From Aerococcus sanguinicola (GTDB taxonomy: Bacteria > Bacillota > Bacilli > Lactobacillales > Aerococcaceae): a DNA stretch of 64,000 bases. Shown in pieces: positions 60,897 through 64,000 of the stretch (positions are counted from its first letter, which is position 1; each line of letters opens with the position of its first letter). The notes below the pieces were generated by a model that was not told where the DNA came from, made no database searches, and saw only the letters and a program-made list of their open reading frames with translations. The DNA is taken from assembly GCF_008726925.1 (NCBI RefSeq), contig NZ_VYWO01000002.1, forward strand, positions 186,001-250,000, in the 5' to 3' direction. The position numbers and the translations under genes are program-made.

Positions 60897-61768
60897 GAAG
60901 CTTGCAAGCAATCAAAGAACAAATTATCAATTTGCTAGACTCCAAGCAGCTCTTATTTGCTCAGTGGCAGGACCTAGTCGAAGGGCTTTCGGAGCGAGAC
61001 CTGGTCCTTGCCCAGCAAGTCTTAGCAGATGGCTGGCCAGGCCCAGGGGACCAGACGCCCCGCCTTATCCAAAAATTGACAGCAGAAGAGCGCTTAGCTA
61101 GTTTGCTCTTTCTCCTTCCCCAGGCCATTCAGCGTTATGAAAGGCAAAGCATTCCTAAACAAATTCTCCAAGATAGTCTTGCAGACTTCTATTTAAGGGC
61201 CAACTTGTACGATGCCCACTACCAGGGCCTGGGCTTGACTGCAGATGACGGGCAATGGCTCTTGCGGCTTTTTGACCTACAAATTTTCAAATTGGGGGCC
61301 CTACAATTTGAGCGGATTAGATGGCAACCGGATCCTAGCTATTATCATATGCCGCTAGAAGTTCTTAACCATTGGCCAACGGGAACGCCCTTGCTGGCGG
61401 TTCATATCATGGCTGGCACTGACCTCTCCCATGCAGCTTGCCAGGCCTCTTTTGACCAGGCAGCGACTTTCTTCGCCACTTATGATGGGCCAGAGGCTTA
61501 TCAAGCCTATACCTGTTTTTCCTGGCTCCTTTACCCAGGGCTTTTAGCGCACTTAGGCCCCGAAAGCCGGATTTATCAGTTTTCTCAATTTTTTGATCTG
61601 CTAGGGGCGACCTCCTGGCCAGATATGGCCAAGTCGCGCCTATTGGACCAAGCACCCAGTCATAAGCAGGGGTCACGACTTCAAGTCTTGGCCCGAGACA
61701 ATCAGAGTATTTTAGGGGCAGCTTTGGGCTATCGCCCCTTTGCTGCAAAGGAGGAAAACTATGGCTAA
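60893..61768 (+). CDS. Acyltransferase-like protein in the sugar operon
   Basis: A 291-residue soluble protein starting in an ATGA overlap with the permease gene and ending over the ATPase start. The first about 120 residues are helical. The second half has HMPLEVLNHWPTGTPLLAVH and QAYTCFSWLLYPGLLAHLGPESRIYQF. This layout resembles the two-part GNAT-like acyltransferase-domain proteins (NAT_N/GNAT_C) often found beside sugar ABC transporters. The match is by eye only. It might acylate or deacylate the imported sugar. Tight coupling on both sides shows it belongs to the transport operon. Confidence 0.6.
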   Translation: MRSLQAIKEQIINLLDSKQLLFAQWQDLVEGLSERDLVLAQQVLADGWPGPGDQTPRLIQKLTAEERLASLLFLLPQAIQRYERQSIPKQILQDSLADFYLRANLYDAHYQGLGLTADDGQWLLRLFDLQIFKLGALQFERIRWQPDPSYYHMPLEVLNHWPTGTPLLAVHIMAGTDLSHAACQASFDQAATFFATYDGPEAYQAYTCFSWLLYPGLLAHLGPESRIYQFSQFFDLLGATSWPDMAKSRLLDQAPSHKQGSRLQVLARDNQSILGAALGYRPFAAKEENYG

Positions 61769-62807
61769 TGTTGAATTCCGAGGGCTGACTAAGCTTTATG
61801 ATGGCGGCAGCCGGGCCGTTTCAGACTTTAATTTGAAGATAGCGGACGGTGAATTTGTGGTTTTGGTCGGTCCGTCAGGCTGCGGGAAGTCCACCTTAAT
61901 GCGGATGCTAGCGGGTTTGGAAGAAGTGACAGAAGGGGAGATTCGAATTGATGGTCAAGTGGTCAATGAAGTGGATCCTAAAGACCGCAATGTCGCCATG
62001 GTATTCCAGAATTATGCCCTCTATCCCCACCTCAATGTGAGGGATAATTTGGCCTTCTCTTTGACCTTGAGAAAGCTGCCGAAAGAAATCATCGCAGAGC
62101 GGGTTGAGGCAGTGGCTGAAAAATTAGCCCTAAGCGATTATTTAAATCGAAAACCAGCCCAACTGTCAGGCGGGCAAAGGCAACGGGTAGCCTTAGGGCG
62201 TGCCATTGTCCGGAAACCAAACATCTTCTTACTGGATGAGCCCTTATCCAACCTGGATGCCAAATTAAGGGTTCAGATGCGCTATGAAATTTCCCATCTT
62301 CAAAAGGAATTGGGGGCCACGATGCTCTATGTGACCCATGACCAGACAGAAGCGATGACGATGGGCGACCGGATTGTGGTTATGCGCGAAGGCAAAATCC
62401 AACAGATTGGAAGTCCAGAAGAACTGTATCAGCATCCAGCCAATTGTTTTGTTGCGGAATTTCTAGGTTCGCCACAAATTAATATCATCCCATGTGACCT
62501 GGATGAGCAGTCGATGACATTGTGGGGGCAGACCTATAGGCTAAGTTCCCAACTGGGCAAAGGCCCTTGCCTTCTAGGAATCCGCCCCGAGAACTTGGAA
62601 CTTATTCCTGGCACGACCCATCGCTTGACTTTGATTGAGAATTTGGGGAGCGAATACTATCTCTACCTGGAAGCAGCAGAAGGCCATGTTCGAGTTAAGA
62701 CCACTGACCAGAGCCGGTTGGAACTTGGCAAAAATTATTCTGTGCGTGTCAAAGACCCAAGCCGCTTATCTTATTTTGATCCCCAAAGTAAAGAATCCTT
62801 GCTTTAA
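61761..62807 (+). CDS. Sugar ABC transporter ATPase (MsmK-like), second system
   Basis: A 348-residue ATPase with Walker A GPSGCGKST, Q-loop VFQNYALYPH, signature LSGGQRQR, Walker B FLLDEPLSNLDAKLR and THDQTEAMTMGD, then a MalK-type regulatory domain. It is closely similar to the ATPase at 14.3 kb through the nucleotide-binding part, while the C-terminal domain differs more. ATG 61761 follows AAGGAGG. It closes the operon that begins at 53.4 kb. Confidence 0.92.
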   Translation: MANVEFRGLTKLYDGGSRAVSDFNLKIADGEFVVLVGPSGCGKSTLMRMLAGLEEVTEGEIRIDGQVVNEVDPKDRNVAMVFQNYALYPHLNVRDNLAFSLTLRKLPKEIIAERVEAVAEKLALSDYLNRKPAQLSGGQRQRVALGRAIVRKPNIFLLDEPLSNLDAKLRVQMRYEISHLQKELGATMLYVTHDQTEAMTMGDRIVVMREGKIQQIGSPEELYQHPANCFVAEFLGSPQINIIPCDLDEQSMTLWGQTYRLSSQLGKGPCLLGIRPENLELIPGTTHRLTLIENLGSEYYLYLEAAEGHVRVKTTDQSRLELGKNYSVRVKDPSRLSYFDPQSKESLL

Positions 62808-62815
62808 TTTAATTA

Positions 62816-63045
62816 GAGAGTGTGACAAAAGTCGGTTAGCCCTGAATCTGCTAACGCATACTATATCTGTAACTCGCTTCGCTTCGAACAGCTATAGCAA
62901 CTGTCCGCGAATTATGGAAGAACCTTGTCAAAGGATCTTCTATAATTCGTGAAGTGGATGTCAGGGCTGATTTTTGGAGCACGTTTTTAAAGAATAGTTC
63001 GTATTCTATATAGAAGCCGGAACTTTTGTCCCAGCTTCTTTTTTT
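62816..63045. repeat. Long inverted-end repeat, copy without the nested module
   Basis: It is identical to the 36.1 kb copy over its first 135 bases except for one substitution. At 62950/62951 it passes straight from ATTCGT to GAAGTGG where the other copy has 122 extra bases, then continues with three more differences to the GGAAC-TTTT-GTCCC terminator hairpin. It lies just after the sugar ABC operon and probably supplies its terminator. Confidence 0.88.
63012..63045 (+). terminator. Terminator at the end of the repeat copy
   Basis: AGAAGCCGGAAC-TTTT-GTCCCAGCTTCT followed by a T-run. Confidence 0.85.
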
Positions 63046-63209
63046 GCATCACTTATTGTTCTTTTTTGTTTATATTTTATATTTAAATTTCATACTTTTC
63101 ATATCAGAACTTATCGCCTCCTTCGATCACCTGTTCAACTAAGGGCGTCAGAATAGACTTTAGCCTTTTTCCCAGGGCTTTCATTGCCAGGAAAGGCGCT
63201 AAGGGCAAA

Positions 63210-63238
63210 TTGACAGCTGTGGGCCAAGCGGCTATGAT
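63210..63238 (+). promoter_or_regulatory. Promoter of the amino-acid ABC permease genes
   Basis: Consensus TTGACA (63210-63215) and TATGAT (63233-63238) at 17-base spacing, about 36 bases before the start codon. Confidence 0.8.
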
Positions 63239-63274
63239 TTAGCTCGTAAAAAATAACCCGAAAGGAGTGGGGGA

Positions 63275-63946
63275 ATGGATTGGGAATTCATAGGATCGGT
63301 CTTACCGGAATACCTGAGGGCAGCTGGACTGACCTTTGGACTCGGGGGACTGGAGGTTGTCTTGTCCCTTATTTGTGGCCTTGTCTGCGCCTTGGTGCGC
63401 TATTGGCAGCTACCGCTTCTCAGTCAAGTTGTTGGTATCTATATTGAGCTGTCGCGGAACACTCCCTTGCTTATCCAGCTCTTCTTTTTGTACTATGCCT
63501 TACCGAAACTCGGTATTACCTGGCCATCGACGGTCTGCGCCCTTGTCGGCTTGACCTTCTTGGGCTCATCTTACATGGCTGAAGCCTTTCGTTCGGGCCT
63601 GGAAGCCGTGCCGAAGAGTCAGTTGGAAGGGGCCTACAGTCTCGCCTTATCGCGCCGGCAATGCTTCCGCTATGTGGTCTTGCCCCAAGCTTTGGCAAGT
63701 TCTATTCCGGCACTGATGACCAATGTGATCTTCTTGATTAAAGAGACCTCTATGTTCAGTATTGTGGCTTTGGCCGACCTGATGTATGTGGCCAAGGAAC
63801 ATATCGGGCTCTACTATAAGACAGATGAGGCGCTCTTCCTCTTGGTACTTGCCTACACTGCCTTGCTTTTACCACTTTCGCTCCTGGGACATGTCTTAGA
63901 AAGGAGGCTCCACCATGGTCAATTCGGGCATCGGCATCCTCTTTGA
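63275..63946 (+). CDS. Polar amino-acid ABC transporter permease
   Basis: A 223-residue membrane protein of the His/Glu/Gln (GlnP-like) permease family. It has IYIELSRNTPLLIQLFFLYY (about residues 52-71), then MAEAFRSGLEAVPKSQLEGAYSL and VVLPQALASSIPALMTN, the family's EAA-type loop, and VIFLIKETSMFSIVAL. Five to six membrane segments are visible. It overlaps the next permease gene by 32 bases. The binding protein and ATPase must be further right, outside the window. Confidence 0.9.
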   Translation: MDWEFIGSVLPEYLRAAGLTFGLGGLEVVLSLICGLVCALVRYWQLPLLSQVVGIYIELSRNTPLLIQLFFLYYALPKLGITWPSTVCALVGLTFLGSSYMAEAFRSGLEAVPKSQLEGAYSLALSRRQCFRYVVLPQALASSIPALMTNVIFLIKETSMFSIVALADLMYVAKEHIGLYYKTDEALFLLVLAYTALLLPLSLLGHVLERRLHHGQFGHRHPL

Positions 63947-64000
63947 GGGCAGTAATTTTCTACGCTTATTAGAAGGACTCTGGGTAACCCTAAGGATCGC
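63915..64000 (+). CDS. Second amino-acid ABC permease (N-terminal part)
   Basis: The first 28 codons of a gene cut by the window edge. ATG 63915 is 7 bases after AAGGAGG and overlaps the end of the previous permease in another frame. The visible EGSNFLRLLEGLWVTLRI resembles the start of a GlnP/HisM-like partner permease. Paired permeases are normal in this transporter class. Confidence 0.75.
   Translation, partial: MVNSGIGILFEGSNFLRLLEGLWVTLRI

Overview
The window looks like chromosome of a Gram-positive, low-to-mid GC member of the Lactobacillales, most likely Aerococcus or a close relative. The reasons are strong AGGAGG ribosome sites, TTGACA/TATAAT promoters, many lipobox lipoproteins with acidic Ser/Glu/Asp/Gln linkers, sucrose and mannose PTS loci, the ManO (DUF956) protein and CopY-type copper boxes. 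The genus is an inference. No rRNA, tRNA, CRISPR array, prophage or intact transposase gene was seen.

Layout. 0-2.4 kb: end of a NlpA/MetQ lipoprotein gene and a two-gene ABC exporter. 2.4-8.2 kb: sucrose locus (ROK fructokinase, PTS IIBCA, sucrose-6-P hydrolase, LacI regulator) with divergent promoters and operators. 8.3-9.0 kb: a tandem array of about 119-bp hairpin-forming repeats. 9.1-15.4 kb: a probable Pho-regulated surface phosphatase and a complete sugar-type ABC transporter with a long leader. 15.5-23.4 kb: aminopeptidase, HAD phosphatase, lipoprotein, a Tad2-like (DUF2829) protein, SDR, copper ATPase and chaperone under two cop boxes, TDT transporter. 23.5-29.1 kb: a UGA-containing selenoprotein gene divergent from an E1alpha/E1beta/E2/esterase operon whose E2 lacks its catalytic motif and which has no E3. 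29.2-36.1 kb: PepSY lipoprotein, nucleoside hydrolase, M20 peptidase with two membrane proteins, transketolase. 36.1-41.9 kb: mannose-family PTS, ManO, ManA, DeoR regulator. 42-43.7 kb: esterase and a MIP18-family protein. 44.2-53.1 kb: an rSAM/selenodomain cluster: transferase 1 fused to a kinase-like domain, a second UGA-containing selenoprotein, three rhodanese proteins, a TVP38 membrane protein, transferase 2, a nucleoside hydrolase and an ArsS-like radical SAM enzyme. 53.3-62.8 kb: a sugar-type operon (UroD/MtaA-like protein, ROK kinase, HAD, DUF4091 hydrolase-like, ABC transporter, acyltransferase-like). 63.3-64 kb: start of an amino-acid ABC transporter.

The most interesting content is the selenium-linked biology. 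Two paralogous GrdB-like genes are each broken by an in-frame UGA in the same U-x-x-C context, with the same small hairpin just downstream. One lies opposite an unusual 2-oxoacid dehydrogenase-like operon. The other lies inside a cluster whose genes would suit building an organo-arsenic or organo-selenium sugar: an ArsS-type enzyme attaches a deoxyadenosyl group, a nucleoside hydrolase could remove adenine, and two transferases and a kinase-like domain could decorate the sugar. The genes for selenocysteine synthesis and insertion (selA, selB, selC, selD) are not in the window.

Two families of non-coding repeats are also notable. One is a 119-122 bp module whose paired arms differ between copies but stay complementary. 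The other is a longer element with inverted ends, present as near-identical copies at 36.1 and 62.8 kb. The 36.1 kb copy contains a 122-bp module that the 62.8 kb copy lacks, so the two give a filled/empty site pair.
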